Assembly (NCBI RefSeq): GCF_000377985.1
Contig: NZ_KB899044.1
Coordinates: 310,001 to 374,000 of the forward strand
Direction of reading: 5' to 3'
DNA: 64,000 bases
Source: Sporolactobacillus vineae DSM 21990 = SL153
GTDB lineage: Bacteria; Bacillota; Bacilli; Bacillales; Sporolactobacillaceae
Numbering within the stretch: position 1 is the stretch's first letter; each line of letters begins with the position of its first letter. Under the pieces are notes generated by a model, which did no database searches, was not told where the DNA came from, and was given only the letters and a program-made list of their open reading frames with translations. Shown here piece by piece: positions 1 through 8,281 of this stretch. Both the position numbers and the translations under genes were made by a program.

Positions 1-1316
1 AGCTCCATTTTTTCCTGATCGCCATTCGCTGCATTGAGCAGCATCCGGTAGGTTTTCTCACCCTTTGTAACAAACAGCTCGTAGCAAAGAATATTATCCA
101 GCGATCCATTTTGAATCACAGCCAGATTGACCTCCCTGACTTTCAGATCTTTATTGATCTGTGACCGGACAGATTTTTCCGACACTTTAGGGACAAGCGG
201 AATCTTTTCACATTTATGGAACAGATAATTCATTTGATCAAATGCGATGATCTGTCCATTATCCATAGCAACCTTTAATTTAATTGAAGCCGGATAAATC
301 CGGACATTTTTAATCTGCCGGACATACGTCAGAACGGCCACATTCTGATATTGATTCCGTTTGGTGAGGGTCAGGTTATGAAAACCTCTTTCCCGCAGAA
401 ACCGGTCCGCCTTTTCCGTTGCCTGGCCCAGGCTGATCTCTTCCTTGTGAACCGGCCGGTTGATCATGTACCAGAGCACGTGACCGCCCTTTTTCGACAC
501 GGAGCCTGCGGTCACAGGCCCTCCGTCCGCTTTGACCGACAGTTCATAACTCTGTTCATGCGAACCCCTGCCGCTCTCTTTAATCTGCCGCAGGGCAGCG
601 TTCCTGACACCGATCATGGCTTTCAGTTTGCCGGCCGCCTGCTCCTTGCTGATCTGCGCACCGGTCAGTTTATTCAGCTTGTTCTTTTGCAGCGCCATAT
701 TGCGTGGATTTTCCGGGCTGAAATCCTGAGTATAATCGGTTGCCTGAATGTTAATCTGTTTCATCCCGTCGATAACCTGATTGTCCTGATTCTGTTTTTG
801 CCCGTTCAGTGCGGTTTCGACATCCATCCACTTCAGATGGCGCGTCATGATCGTCCCCTGAACCTCTCTCAGCCCGTCGCTGATTTTCTCTGACTCACGA
901 TATAATGTCTGCAGCGTATGGTACTCGTGATCGGTCAGCGGCCGTGATGAAGCCGGCTTGACTGCCGACTGATAGGTGAATTCACCGACATGTGCCAGGA
1001 ATTCATTCGCGCGGTTAAACGGAAGCAGCGTCAGGGGGAGTTCATTCGCCGCCGCATGGGCCAGCGTGCTCAGCCGCCATGATTCCGCCAGCTGGGGCCG
1101 CATCCCATTTCTCGACTGCATGGCCAGGGAAACACCCAGCGCATTCTGAAGGGCGTCAACATAATAGGTCAGTTCGTGATACGCCTGCTGATAATGATTT
1201 TCCGCATGAATCGTCACGGCATTGCGCATCCGGTGTTCCTGCCAGCCCCAGGCAGCGAGAATCACCAGTGCGGCAGCAGCAGTAATCATCAGCGCGTATG
1301 TTCTCCATCTTTTCAT
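1..1316 (-). CDS. ypeB: Germination protein YpeB (3' end outside window)
   Basis: This gene reads from an ATG at 1316 leftwards off the window edge, so the C-terminus is missing. The visible 438 or so residues begin with a single hydrophobic helix (residues about 7-24) and continue as a long soluble extracytoplasmic part, the usual YpeB layout (about 450 residues). YpeB is needed for accumulation and control of the spore-cortex-lytic enzyme SleB in the dormant spore, and its C-terminal part carries PepSY-like repeats. It lies 11 bases downstream of sleB on the same strand, the conserved sleB-ypeB operon, so forespore-specific expression with sleB is expected. The identification rests on this pairing and on the overall sequence character. 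Confidence 0.93.
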   Translation of the reverse strand, partial: MKRWRTYALMITAAAALVILAAWGWQEHRMRNAVTIHAENHYQQAYHELTYYVDALQNALGVSLAMQSRNGMRPQLAESWRLSTLAHAAANELPLTLLPFNRANEFLAHVGEFTYQSAVKPASSRPLTDHEYHTLQTLYRESEKISDGLREVQGTIMTRHLKWMDVETALNGQKQNQDNQVIDGMKQINIQATDYTQDFSPENPRNMALQKNKLNKLTGAQISKEQAAGKLKAMIGVRNAALRQIKESGRGSHEQSYELSVKADGGPVTAGSVSKKGGHVLWYMINRPVHKEEISLGQATEKADRFLRERGFHNLTLTKRNQYQNVAVLTYVRQIKNVRIYPASIKLKVAMDNGQIIAFDQMNYLFHKCEKIPLVPKVSEKSVRSQINKDLKVREVNLAVIQNGSLDNILCYELFVTKGEKTYRMLLNAANGDQEKME

Positions 1317-1327
1317 GCTCCTGCCTC

Positions 1328-2170
1328 CTATTTACAGAAAATGTGTTTGCCAATCTTCTGGATTTGCGGCCGTGACCAGATCCATGCAGACGTCGCCGTA
1401 TCCGGATTAAAATAATATAAAGCACCTTGAGACGGATCCCATCCGTTGATGGCATCCATCACCGCCCTTCTCGCCGTTTCATTCGGTGTCAGCCAGATCT
1501 GTCCGTCTGAGACGGCCGTAAATGCACCCGGCTGGAAGATGACATCCGAGATGGTATTCGGAAAGCGCGGATCGGCAACCCGGTTAATGATGACCGACGA
1601 TACGGCGACCTGGCCGATATACGGCTCTCCTCTTGATTCGCCGTAAACGGCGTTGGCCATGAGATTGATATCCGCTTTCGAATAGCCCTGTGGCAGATTA
1701 TCAATCGTATACTTGCTTTTTGCCGGCTTGCCCTGCGACTGTGCCGCAGGGGCCTTGCCCTTTGGAATACCGGAGTCCGTCTTTTGATCTGAAGAAGTCC
1801 TGCCTGCGTGTCCGTAGTAAGTGAACGGTTTTCCTTCCTGCAATTTCTGATAAACGTAATTCCTGTCAAATTGCGAAGCGCGGATCAGCTTTTGCCGGGT
1901 TGCAGAACCCGCCTGGCCGTCCACCTTAAGCCCGAACTTCTCCTGAAAATCACGAAGCGCCCAATAGGTTCCGTATCCGAAAATCCCGTCTATTCTTCCT
2001 TTAAAGTACCCGCAGTACTGGAGCCTCGCCTGCAATTCAATGACGTCGTCCCCAGTAGCGCCTCTGACAATCACCTGACCTGAGAAGGCGGACACTTCGT
2101 CCGGCGCAGCCGCCTCAATGAGACAAACAAGGACGATCGCAGCAAAGAGATAAAGCAGCCGTTTGAACAC
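1328..2170 (-). CDS. sleB: Spore cortex-lytic transglycosylase SleB
   Basis: SleB degrades cortex peptidoglycan during germination by lytic transglycosylation at muramic-delta-lactam sites. The 280-residue product has an N-terminal signal segment (residues about 5-28), a peptidoglycan-binding domain (about 35-95, with the repeat-like stretch GIFGYGTYWALRDFQ), a polar linker, and a C-terminal hydrolase_2 catalytic domain from about 165 containing NAVYGESRGEP with the expected catalytic glutamate. The start is GTG at 2170, preceded by GGGGAGG about 8 bases upstream. It is followed after 11 bases by ypeB, its partner for stability in the spore. A sigma-G-like promoter lies at 2248-2277. Confidence 0.96.
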   Translation of the reverse strand: MFKRLLYLFAAIVLVCLIEAAAPDEVSAFSGQVIVRGATGDDVIELQARLQYCGYFKGRIDGIFGYGTYWALRDFQEKFGLKVDGQAGSATRQKLIRASQFDRNYVYQKLQEGKPFTYYGHAGRTSSDQKTDSGIPKGKAPAAQSQGKPAKSKYTIDNLPQGYSKADINLMANAVYGESRGEPYIGQVAVSSVIINRVADPRFPNTISDVIFQPGAFTAVSDGQIWLTPNETARRAVMDAINGWDPSQGALYYFNPDTATSAWIWSRPQIQKIGKHIFCK

Positions 2171-2247
2171 GATTCATTTCCTCCCCGGAATTTTTACCGT
2201 CTGAAAGGTGAGTTTCCGATTCACGGTCGTTTTCTGAAAATCACTTA

Positions 2248-2277
2248 TAGATTGCCAATATAGCCCGGGAATATACT
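2248..2277 (-). promoter_or_regulatory. Candidate sigma-G/F promoter of sleB-ypeB
   Basis: On the minus strand AGTATA (2272-2277) is followed 17 bases later by CAATCTA (2248-2254). This resembles the forespore sigma-G pattern of a TGNATA-like -35 and CATNNTA-like -10. It lies about 80 bases upstream of the sleB GTG, and sleB is a known sigma-G gene in Bacillus. Confidence 0.5.
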
Positions 2278-2295
2278 GTATCGGCGAAAAAGTCG

Positions 2296-2336
2296 CAGAA
2301 AAAAAGGACAGAAAGGATCATTCCCTTCTGTCCTTA
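2296..2336 (-). terminator. Intrinsic terminator downstream of the MecA-family gene
   Basis: A 10-bp stem (AAGGACAGAA at 2304-2313 with TTCTGTCCTT at 2326-2335) is followed on the minus strand by a run of seven T (plus-strand A run ending at 2303). It ends the transcript of the gene that stops at 2438. Confidence 0.85.
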
Positions 2337-2437
2337 AAAAAACATTCACTTTGCTGCCATAAAATTGATGACCCGATCATAGACTGAAAGCAAACAAAGC
2401 AGAGAGCCCCGGGGCATTGCACAAGACGATTCTCCCG

Positions 2438-3055
2438 TTATGCTTCCGGATGATGAAGAAAATATTTTAAAATTTGGGCAACCGCGTTGTCGCGAATCAG
2501 ACACTTTCCATACTCTTCCAGGCGATAGATCGTCATCGTCGATGTACTGCCGAATTCGGCCAGTAATGAGATGAGCGTTTCAAGATCTGTGCCTTCCGGG
2601 AGTTTGTCTTCATCAAAATACAGATAATATTTATGGTCAAGCAGATACAGACTGCCGTTCATGATATTGAGTTCTTTCAACGTCGCGCTCAGGGTGATGA
2701 TATCTTCAAACTGGCTGAACTGATATAAAACATCCTGGCTCTCATCCATCGTGACCTGCATCTGTATAAAGTCATCGTCGTACTCCTCATCGTCGTCGTC
2801 CTGATCATGATCGGATCTGCCTCTGGAAACGATGACCACCATCCCCTGGGCAGGAAGTGAAAAGATCTCAACATCTATCGGGCCGTTCGCCTCGAATCCG
2901 AGCTCGTCGTCTGCCTCAAGCATCATGTCACGAAAAAGCTGCTCCACTCTTGGCAAGTCGTGCCACATATCTTCTTTCGTAATGCCACGTTCTTTAAGAT
3001 CATCAAAGGTCAGGAAAATTTTGATCCTGTCCCCGTTCAAACGCTCCAATCGCAT
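2438..3055 (-). CDS. mecA: MecA/YpbH-family adaptor protein for ClpC
   Basis: A 205-residue adaptor that would deliver substrates to the ClpC(P) protease and promote ClpC oligomerisation. The N-terminus MRLERLNGDRIKIFLT is typical of MecA, and the C-terminal domain (about 100-205) follows a very acidic linker (DDDDEEYDDD near residue 90). The position beside ypbF-recQ-ypbB matches B. subtilis ypbH (mecB), a paralogue of mecA, rather than the mecA locus. Whether the genome has one or two copies cannot be seen here, so the symbol mecA is used in the family sense. ATG at 3055 is preceded by GGGGAGGG. Confidence 0.92.
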   Translation of the reverse strand: MRLERLNGDRIKIFLTFDDLKERGITKEDMWHDLPRVEQLFRDMMLEADDELGFEANGPIDVEIFSLPAQGMVVIVSRGRSDHDQDDDDEEYDDDFIQMQVTMDESQDVLYQFSQFEDIITLSATLKELNIMNGSLYLLDHKYYLYFDEDKLPEGTDLETLISLLAEFGSTSTMTIYRLEEYGKCLIRDNAVAQILKYFLHHPEA

Positions 3056-3423
3056 CGCAAAACGCCCTCCCCGCCATGAGCCCTGTCTCTCTGAAACCCC
3101 GCAGACCCTTTTCCTATATTATTATGACCATCGCAGGTTTTCGGTGTCTCACGGTTCGCTGAATTTCCACACAGAATCAGAGGACGGCAGATTTGTGTAA
3201 ATGCTACTTAAGCGTAGTATACAACGCAAAAGCAAAAAAGTACATGCTTTACGGTACAATCTGTATCCGCCTTCATGACTCATGGCGGATCAGCGCCATG
3301 GTGCGTTTCGACAGTATGTACCGCATCTGTTGCCTTCATTCTTTTCCCGTCAAAACCGGACTGATATGTCATAGGGACAGTCCCTGGCTGCATATAAAAA
3401 GTGATGTTTAACCCAAAAGAAAT
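3056..3423. other. Divergent intergenic region mecA-family / cotJA
   Basis: About 370 bases without a convincing gene. Near the right end it carries the candidate sigma-E promoter of cotJ and a small inverted repeat, GGGAC/GTCCC, around 3374-3385. The left part holds the ribosome-binding site of the leftward gene. No RNA gene was recognised. Confidence 0.5.
3369..3398 (+). promoter_or_regulatory. Candidate sigma-E promoter of cotJABC
   Basis: TCATAGG (3369-3375), a 15-base spacer, then CATATAAA (3391-3398). This agrees well with the mother-cell sigma-E pattern KMATATT-N14/15-CATACANT. It lies about 25 bases upstream of cotJA, and the cotJ operon is a known sigma-E operon in B. subtilis. Confidence 0.6.
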
Positions 3424-3672
3424 GTGGTGACGTTCTTGGCGACAAGCAGAAAATGGTTCGTACCTTACGTCGGAAGACATGACCCCTGTCCACCGTTGAC
3501 ACCGGTCAGTTACGAAACACCGGTACAGCTCTATCTCGGTTTCCAGCCAGAGGGTCTGCGCCAGTTTGCACCGGCAGAGGCTCTGAGAATGGGTACACTC
3601 TGGCCGGACCTCTACTCCCCTTATGTCAATCCTTACCTGCATTTAAAAAGGGAGGCCGGATCCAATGGATGA
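3424..3672 (+). CDS. cotJA: Spore coat-associated protein CotJA
   Basis: An 82-residue small coat protein. It has the CotJA-like core DPCPP near residue 20, then YLGFQPEGLRQFAPAEAL and GTLWPDLYSPY. CotJA is required for CotJC to assemble in the inner coat. The start is uncertain: GTG at 3424 is used, but GTG 3427 or TTG 3436 (with a weak GGTG upstream) would shorten it by only 1-4 residues. The last 8 bases overlap the cotJB start. First gene of a three-gene coat operon transcribed by the mother cell. Confidence 0.9.
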   Translation: MVTFLATSRKWFVPYVGRHDPCPPLTPVSYETPVQLYLGFQPEGLRQFAPAEALRMGTLWPDLYSPYVNPYLHLKREAGSNG

Positions 3673-3934
3673 ACGCAAACCGATGCCGGAGCAATATGAT
3701 ACCGATCTGAAAGCGATTCAGGCCATTGATTTTACACTTGTGGAGCTGACCCTGTACCTGGATACCCATCCGAACGATCTGAATGCACTGAAACAATTCA
3801 ACTCAACAGCGCAGAAAAGTGCCGAACTGCACGAGGCCTTTGAACGCCGCTATGGCCCGCTTCGCCAGTTCGGACAAAGTTTTTCAGCGTATCCCTGGCA
3901 ATGGATTGAAACCCCGTGGCCCTGGCAGGTCTGA
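3665..3934 (+). CDS. cotJB: Spore coat protein CotJB
   Basis: An 89-residue protein with the CotJB helical core (FTLVELTLYLDTHPNDLNAL) and an aromatic C-terminal tail (PWQWIETPWPWQV), both typical of the family. ATG at 3665 has GGGAGG 10 bases upstream, inside the end of cotJA, so translation is probably coupled. It acts with CotJA and CotJC in inner-coat assembly; no enzymatic role is known. Confidence 0.95.
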   Translation: MDERKPMPEQYDTDLKAIQAIDFTLVELTLYLDTHPNDLNALKQFNSTAQKSAELHEAFERRYGPLRQFGQSFSAYPWQWIETPWPWQV

Positions 3935-3964
3935 ATCGATGAATCATAAAGGAGCGGTTGCTTC

Positions 3965-4531
3965 ATGTGGTATTACGAGAAAAAGCTTCAGTATCCGGTC
4001 AGAGTCAGTATGTGCCAACCGAAACTGGCTAAATACCTGATTGAACAGTATGGCGGTGATGACGGAGAACTGGCGGCGGCACTTCGTTATCTGAACCAGC
4101 GCTACACGATTCCCGACAAAGTCATCGGCCTGCTTAACGATATCGGCACAGAAGAGTTTGCCCATCTGGAAATGATTGCCACAATGGTCTACAAACTCAC
4201 AAAAGACGCGACCCCGGATCAGCTGAAAGCAGCCGGTCTCGGTGCCCGCTACGCCAATCATGGTAAATCCCTTTTCTATGAAAATGCCAGCGGTCAGGCA
4301 TTCCGAATGGGTATTCAGTCCAAAGGGGATCCGATTGCGGACCTTTACGAGGATATCGCCGCAGAAGAAAAAGCAAGAGCCACCTACCAGTGGCTGATTA
4401 ATCTCTCAGACGATCCCGGTCTGAATGATGCACTCGGCTTCCTCCGTGAACGTGAAATTGTTCATTCCCAGCGATTCCGGGAAGCCGTCGAATTGCTCAA
4501 GGAAGATCAGCAGATGAAGAAAGTATTTTGA
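3965..4531 (+). CDS. cotJC: Spore coat manganese-catalase-like protein CotJC
   Basis: A 188-residue member of the manganese-catalase (ferritin-like) superfamily. The helices carry the expected metal-ligand pattern, visible as GTEEFAHLEM (about residues 61-70) and EEKARATYQWL followed by EREIVHSQRF near the C-terminus. It is a coat component that may protect against peroxide. AAAGGAG at 3949-3955 sets the ATG. Third and last gene of cotJABC, followed directly by a terminator. Confidence 0.96.
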   Translation: MWYYEKKLQYPVRVSMCQPKLAKYLIEQYGGDDGELAAALRYLNQRYTIPDKVIGLLNDIGTEEFAHLEMIATMVYKLTKDATPDQLKAAGLGARYANHGKSLFYENASGQAFRMGIQSKGDPIADLYEDIAAEEKARATYQWLINLSDDPGLNDALGFLREREIVHSQRFREAVELLKEDQQMKKVF

Positions 4532-4541
4532 GTCAGTCATG

Positions 4542-4572
4542 TGTCGGCCCTGATTCAGGCTGACACTTTTTG
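4542..4572 (+). terminator. Terminator of cotJABC
   Basis: The stem TGTCGGCC (4542-4549) pairs with GGCTGACA (4558-4565), with one G-T pair. It is followed by CTTTTT, 10 bases after the cotJC stop. Confidence 0.8.
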
Positions 4573-4596
4573 TTTCTTCTCTTTTTAAGGATTCAT

Positions 4597-5043
4597 TCAT
4601 TTATAAAAAAGATTAATGTCTTTCTCATGGAGAAGTTCATGCATGACCGCCGCGCGCAACCGTCCGTCAGGTTCTTTCGGCCATAACTCCGAAGCCCTGT
4701 CGATGACTTGTGCTCTCAGTTCGTCAAAATCATCCTCGGCATCCGTCGTCTCGCGCTGCATTTTCAGATAGAAATAAGAAAAGGCCGCAATGCTCCCGCC
4801 TGCAAGCCAGATCACCGGCAGACGGAGTATCTGGATCAGGTCATGCAGTGACGACGGTATACGGACGTTGAAGAAGAAGAAACAGGCAGCAGGCAGGAGA
4901 ACGGCGGCAATGAGCACGATGCCGGTGGCCGTCCTTTTTCGCTTCAGACGGTCGGCCTGATTTTTTCGTGCAATCAGTTCCCGGAGTATTTCATAGGTCA
5001 TTTCGGAAAGGGTTTCATTTTCCCTGTAATCTTCCAGAGTCAC
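4597..5043 (-). CDS. ypbF: DUF2663 membrane protein, YpbF-like
   Basis: A small integral membrane protein of unknown function. It has a charged N-terminal region (about 40 residues), two hydrophobic helices (about 43-62 and 78-97) and an acidic cytoplasmic tail. Length and layout match B. subtilis YpbF (DUF2663), and the position between the mecA-family gene and recQ is the same. The start chosen is GTG at 5043, which has AGGGGGTGA 8 bases upstream; GTG at 5052 would place that Shine-Dalgarno sequence on top of the start codon. Confidence 0.75.
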   Translation of the reverse strand: MTLEDYRENETLSEMTYEILRELIARKNQADRLKRKRTATGIVLIAAVLLPAACFFFFNVRIPSSLHDLIQILRLPVIWLAGGSIAAFSYFYLKMQRETTDAEDDFDELRAQVIDRASELWPKEPDGRLRAAVMHELLHEKDINLFYK

Positions 5044-5114
5044 ATGTTTCACCCCCTGGAAACAAGCTATGCGGCAAAAACTCAGAATAGGCCGGTATCC
5101 ACAAAAAGCCCGCG

Positions 5115-6665
5115 TTATTTCTCAGTCAGGAGCAATGCCGTCAGCCTTCTTCTCCAGTCGAATGCCACGTGTGATTTGCGGTTCGTCTGCCGTTCATTCG
5201 CAAAATCGCTGATACTGATGCCGCAGCGGTCACAACAATGAGCTGGTTTCCGGGTTAATTTTTCATCAAAAAATTCCAGACAGGCCTCTCTGCGGCAACG
5301 TTTCGTGTGAATCCATGCCTTCATATGTTCCAGATCGCCGAACTGGGTCTGCTTTCTCTCATGTACGGCCCTGAGGACTTTTTGAAGGGCAGCGGTGGCG
5401 GAAATCCCCGGCGGCAGTTCCTGCAGCTGATCTGTCAGAAAACGTGCCGCGGTTTCGCCGGCACCCGACTGCATCAGTGCCCCCCTGAAAGCATTCGGCT
5501 GTTTTCCAGGGTCAAGGAGGCCGCGGCTGATCCAGCCGAGTGCCAGCCGCATCAGCGGTTCAGAAGGATAGTTCGCCTCAATCAGTGAAACCGGCAGCAG
5601 ATCATCCTCCGGCGCATGAAGCAGAACAGCCAGTCCTGGCCCGCCGTCCCGTGCCGCACGGCCGATTTCTTGCAAATACGCATTCAGGTTTGCCGGGTAC
5701 TGATAGTGGACAACAAGGCGGATGTCCGGTTTGTTGATGCCCATACCAAATGCACTGGTACAGCAGAGCACGTCCAGACTGCCCTCCAGAAACTGATTTT
5801 GAATTTTTCTGCGGTCTTCCGGATACATGCCGCCGTGGTAATAGGCCGTCCTCAGATGAAGCTTTGCGCCAATGAGATCTGCCAGCTGCATGGTCAGTAC
5901 TCGGCCCGAACAGTACACAATACCGGGAAGGCGTACGGTATGGAGCAGGCCAAGCAGCTCTTTTGTCTTTTCCGGCACATTCTCCGTTTCGATCACACTC
6001 ATGGCAATATTCGGACGATCGACGCCCATCATGATGTGACAGGCATCCTTAAGATGCAGATAGTGAAGGATGTCTTCTTTCACGCGCTGGTCGGCTGTTG
6101 CGGTCAGGGCAAGGCAGACCGGATGATTCAGCTGTTCCCGGATCCCGGCGAGATGCAGATAATCCGGCCTGAATTCATGTCCCCACTGAGACACGCAGTG
6201 TGCCTCGTCGATCACAAACAGGGCCACTGAAACGCGCGTCAGTGCATCAATGACACGGGGCCGGCGCAGCATCTCCGGCGAGAGGTATAAGAAGCGGAGA
6301 CTGCCGAGCTGCCCGAGGATACGTTTCTGCTCCTGCGGGTGAACCATACTGTTTAAAGCACGCACCCGCGTCTCGCCGATTTCCCTCAGCGCATGGGTCT
6401 GATCCTCCATCAATGAGATCAGCGGGGAGACAATCACGACAAGGCCATCAAGGATATAGCCGGGTATCTCATAACACAGAGATTTGCCTCCGCCGGTCGG
6501 CAGCATTGCGAAAACATCGCTCCCCTGCAGTAAACTGCTGATGATCTCCTTCTGGCCTTCTCTGAACGAAGGATAATGAAACCGGCTGCGCAGGACTGCC
6601 TCGGCCCGGATCATCGCGTCATCGGATGAACCGCCGTCCTTCTTCATCTTGTTCCGATCAACCAT
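5115..6665 (-). CDS. recQ: ATP-dependent DNA helicase RecQ (short, RecS-like)
   Basis: A superfamily 2 3'-5' helicase for recombination and repair. Visible motifs are Walker A (MLPTGGGKSLCYEIP), the DEAH box (VIDEAHCVSQWGHEFRPDY) and motif VI (YLQEIGRAARDG). Four cysteines lie near the C-terminus (CRREAC and CCDRC), forming the RecQ zinc-binding subdomain. At 516 residues it ends shortly after the zinc region and lacks an HRDC domain, like the B. subtilis YpbC (RecS) form. ATG at 6665 is chosen because AAGGAGG stands 9-10 bases upstream. An upstream in-frame extension would run through the end of ypbB. It overlaps ypbB by 8 bases, so the two are probably translationally coupled. Confidence 0.95.
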   Translation of the reverse strand: MVDRNKMKKDGGSSDDAMIRAEAVLRSRFHYPSFREGQKEIISSLLQGSDVFAMLPTGGGKSLCYEIPGYILDGLVVIVSPLISLMEDQTHALREIGETRVRALNSMVHPQEQKRILGQLGSLRFLYLSPEMLRRPRVIDALTRVSVALFVIDEAHCVSQWGHEFRPDYLHLAGIREQLNHPVCLALTATADQRVKEDILHYLHLKDACHIMMGVDRPNIAMSVIETENVPEKTKELLGLLHTVRLPGIVYCSGRVLTMQLADLIGAKLHLRTAYYHGGMYPEDRRKIQNQFLEGSLDVLCCTSAFGMGINKPDIRLVVHYQYPANLNAYLQEIGRAARDGGPGLAVLLHAPEDDLLPVSLIEANYPSEPLMRLALGWISRGLLDPGKQPNAFRGALMQSGAGETAARFLTDQLQELPPGISATAALQKVLRAVHERKQTQFGDLEHMKAWIHTKRCRREACLEFFDEKLTRKPAHCCDRCGISISDFANERQTNRKSHVAFDWRRRLTALLLTEK

Positions 6666-7731
6666 GTGCGGGCCCCTCCTTACAAACAGCATCCTTTGCC
6701 AGTGCCAGCCTGATCTGAAAATAATCTGCCCGATTCCCCAGTGCGGTCCGAATCGGCTTGAGCTGCCGGGTCCCGATCCGGCGTGCCGTTTCGGTAATCT
6801 TCTTTTCAAGAGAGGGCGTCAGGTAACCGGTAATATTAAAGTCGGGTTCGGTCAGCGTGATTTCAACGATATGGTCCTCAATGGTCCCTCTGGACAGGTG
6901 CCTCAGGCGGACAAGCTCATCAAGACTCTTCCCGCTCTGAAGCTGTGTATACGTCACGCGGGCGGACTGTGACAGACGGCTTCTTCTCGCCGGAAGAAGC
7001 GCCGCCAGGCTCGGAAATCGGCCGGGCTCTCCGGAAATGGACTGCATCATCTGCCGGAGTGCGGCTTTTTCGATCGTCTTGCAAAAAAAGACGTCCTGGT
7101 TCACAGATTCACCCGCCTGTTCGGTCGTCAGCCCGGCTGTCTGATAACCGCTGAACTGACTTGTCAGCAGATCTGCCGCCGGCTCGGGAAGATCTGCGAG
7201 CAGACCGGAAAGCTCATTCAGAATAGCGTTCGCCAGTGTCTCAATTCTGCCGGCCGAATAGAAGATCATCCGCCGGACGGTTTCAGTCACCGCCGGTTTT
7301 CCGGTGACGGGCAGATAGGAACGGGAATGGTGAACGTGTTCAGACAGCGCCTGGACGATCAGCTGCAGGCTCAGCCAGAAATCCGTTTCTGATTTCACAA
7401 AACCGGTATATTTCAGCGATTCGGGAAAAGAAAAGACAGCTGACAGTTTTGTTAATGCTTTTTCCCCTGATTCAGTGAGCACGTAATGGTCGGCAGCCGG
7501 TTTTTTTGGCATGATCCACCGCTTCGTCCGGCAGTCCTCAGCCAATATGGCAAAGCGCTCTCTGGAGACGGTATCGTAGACATGGTACAGTGCGTCCGTG
7601 TGAAACAGCATACTGTCCTGAATCGTCTGGATCGACTGCCTGCCGCGAAGCATATGAATGATTCCCGAAAGAGACCGCTCCCCGTTTATCCGGCCGATCA
7701 TCGAAAGCATAAGAAAACTGCCAAATGACAT
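6658..7731 (-). CDS. ypbB: YpbB-like helix-turn-helix protein
   Basis: A 357-residue soluble protein with a C-terminal helix-turn-helix-like segment (QSGKSLDELVRLRHLSRGTI, about residues 266-285), the HTH_40-type region also found in RecQ-associated proteins. It is always found immediately upstream of recQ in Bacillus, and here overlaps it by 8 bases. The function is not established; a role in modulating or recruiting RecQ is inferred from the coupling alone. Confidence 0.8.
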   Translation of the reverse strand: MSFGSFLMLSMIGRINGERSLSGIIHMLRGRQSIQTIQDSMLFHTDALYHVYDTVSRERFAILAEDCRTKRWIMPKKPAADHYVLTESGEKALTKLSAVFSFPESLKYTGFVKSETDFWLSLQLIVQALSEHVHHSRSYLPVTGKPAVTETVRRMIFYSAGRIETLANAILNELSGLLADLPEPAADLLTSQFSGYQTAGLTTEQAGESVNQDVFFCKTIEKAALRQMMQSISGEPGRFPSLAALLPARRSRLSQSARVTYTQLQSGKSLDELVRLRHLSRGTIEDHIVEITLTEPDFNITGYLTPSLEKKITETARRIGTRQLKPIRTALGNRADYFQIRLALAKDAVCKEGPAHG

Positions 7732-7976
7732 GGTTCCAACTCCGATCTTTCTTTTGGCCCGTTAACGGTTTTCCGTTTCAGGTGCCCGCTTACCGATAAC
7801 GGTACTCCGCGCTGCAGGGACAGCCGGGTCTTCGATTCGATAAAATTCCGGCGCAAAATTCGACATTCGGTCACTTCTGCAAGCCGGATCCGGTTGAAAA
7901 ACGATCAGGCGTTTCTTAAAATGTGAAGTAAGGCTTTTGCAGCCTAACATGCGGAGAAACCGGGAGGAAGATTTAA

Positions 7977-8234
<258 letters not shown>

Positions 8235-8245
8235 AAAAATGCCTG

Positions 8246-8279
8246 AAAAGACGGGTCCGGTTCCCGGATCCGTCTTTTA
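8246..8279 (+). terminator. Terminator between fer and resE (probably bidirectional)
   Basis: A 13-bp stem starts AAAAGACGG at 8246 and closes with CCGTCTTTT ending at 8278. It has T and A runs on its two sides, and sits between the convergent ends of fer (8234) and resE (8282). Confidence 0.88.
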
Positions 8280-8281
8280 TT

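Noticed and set aside
351-893. Plus-strand open frame of 180 codons
   Set aside because: It is antisense to ypeB, has no ribosome-binding site and no family-like sequence.
3193-3411. 72-codon frame upstream of cotJA
   Set aside because: It covers the probable sigma-E promoter, has no ribosome-binding site, and its composition is not protein-like.
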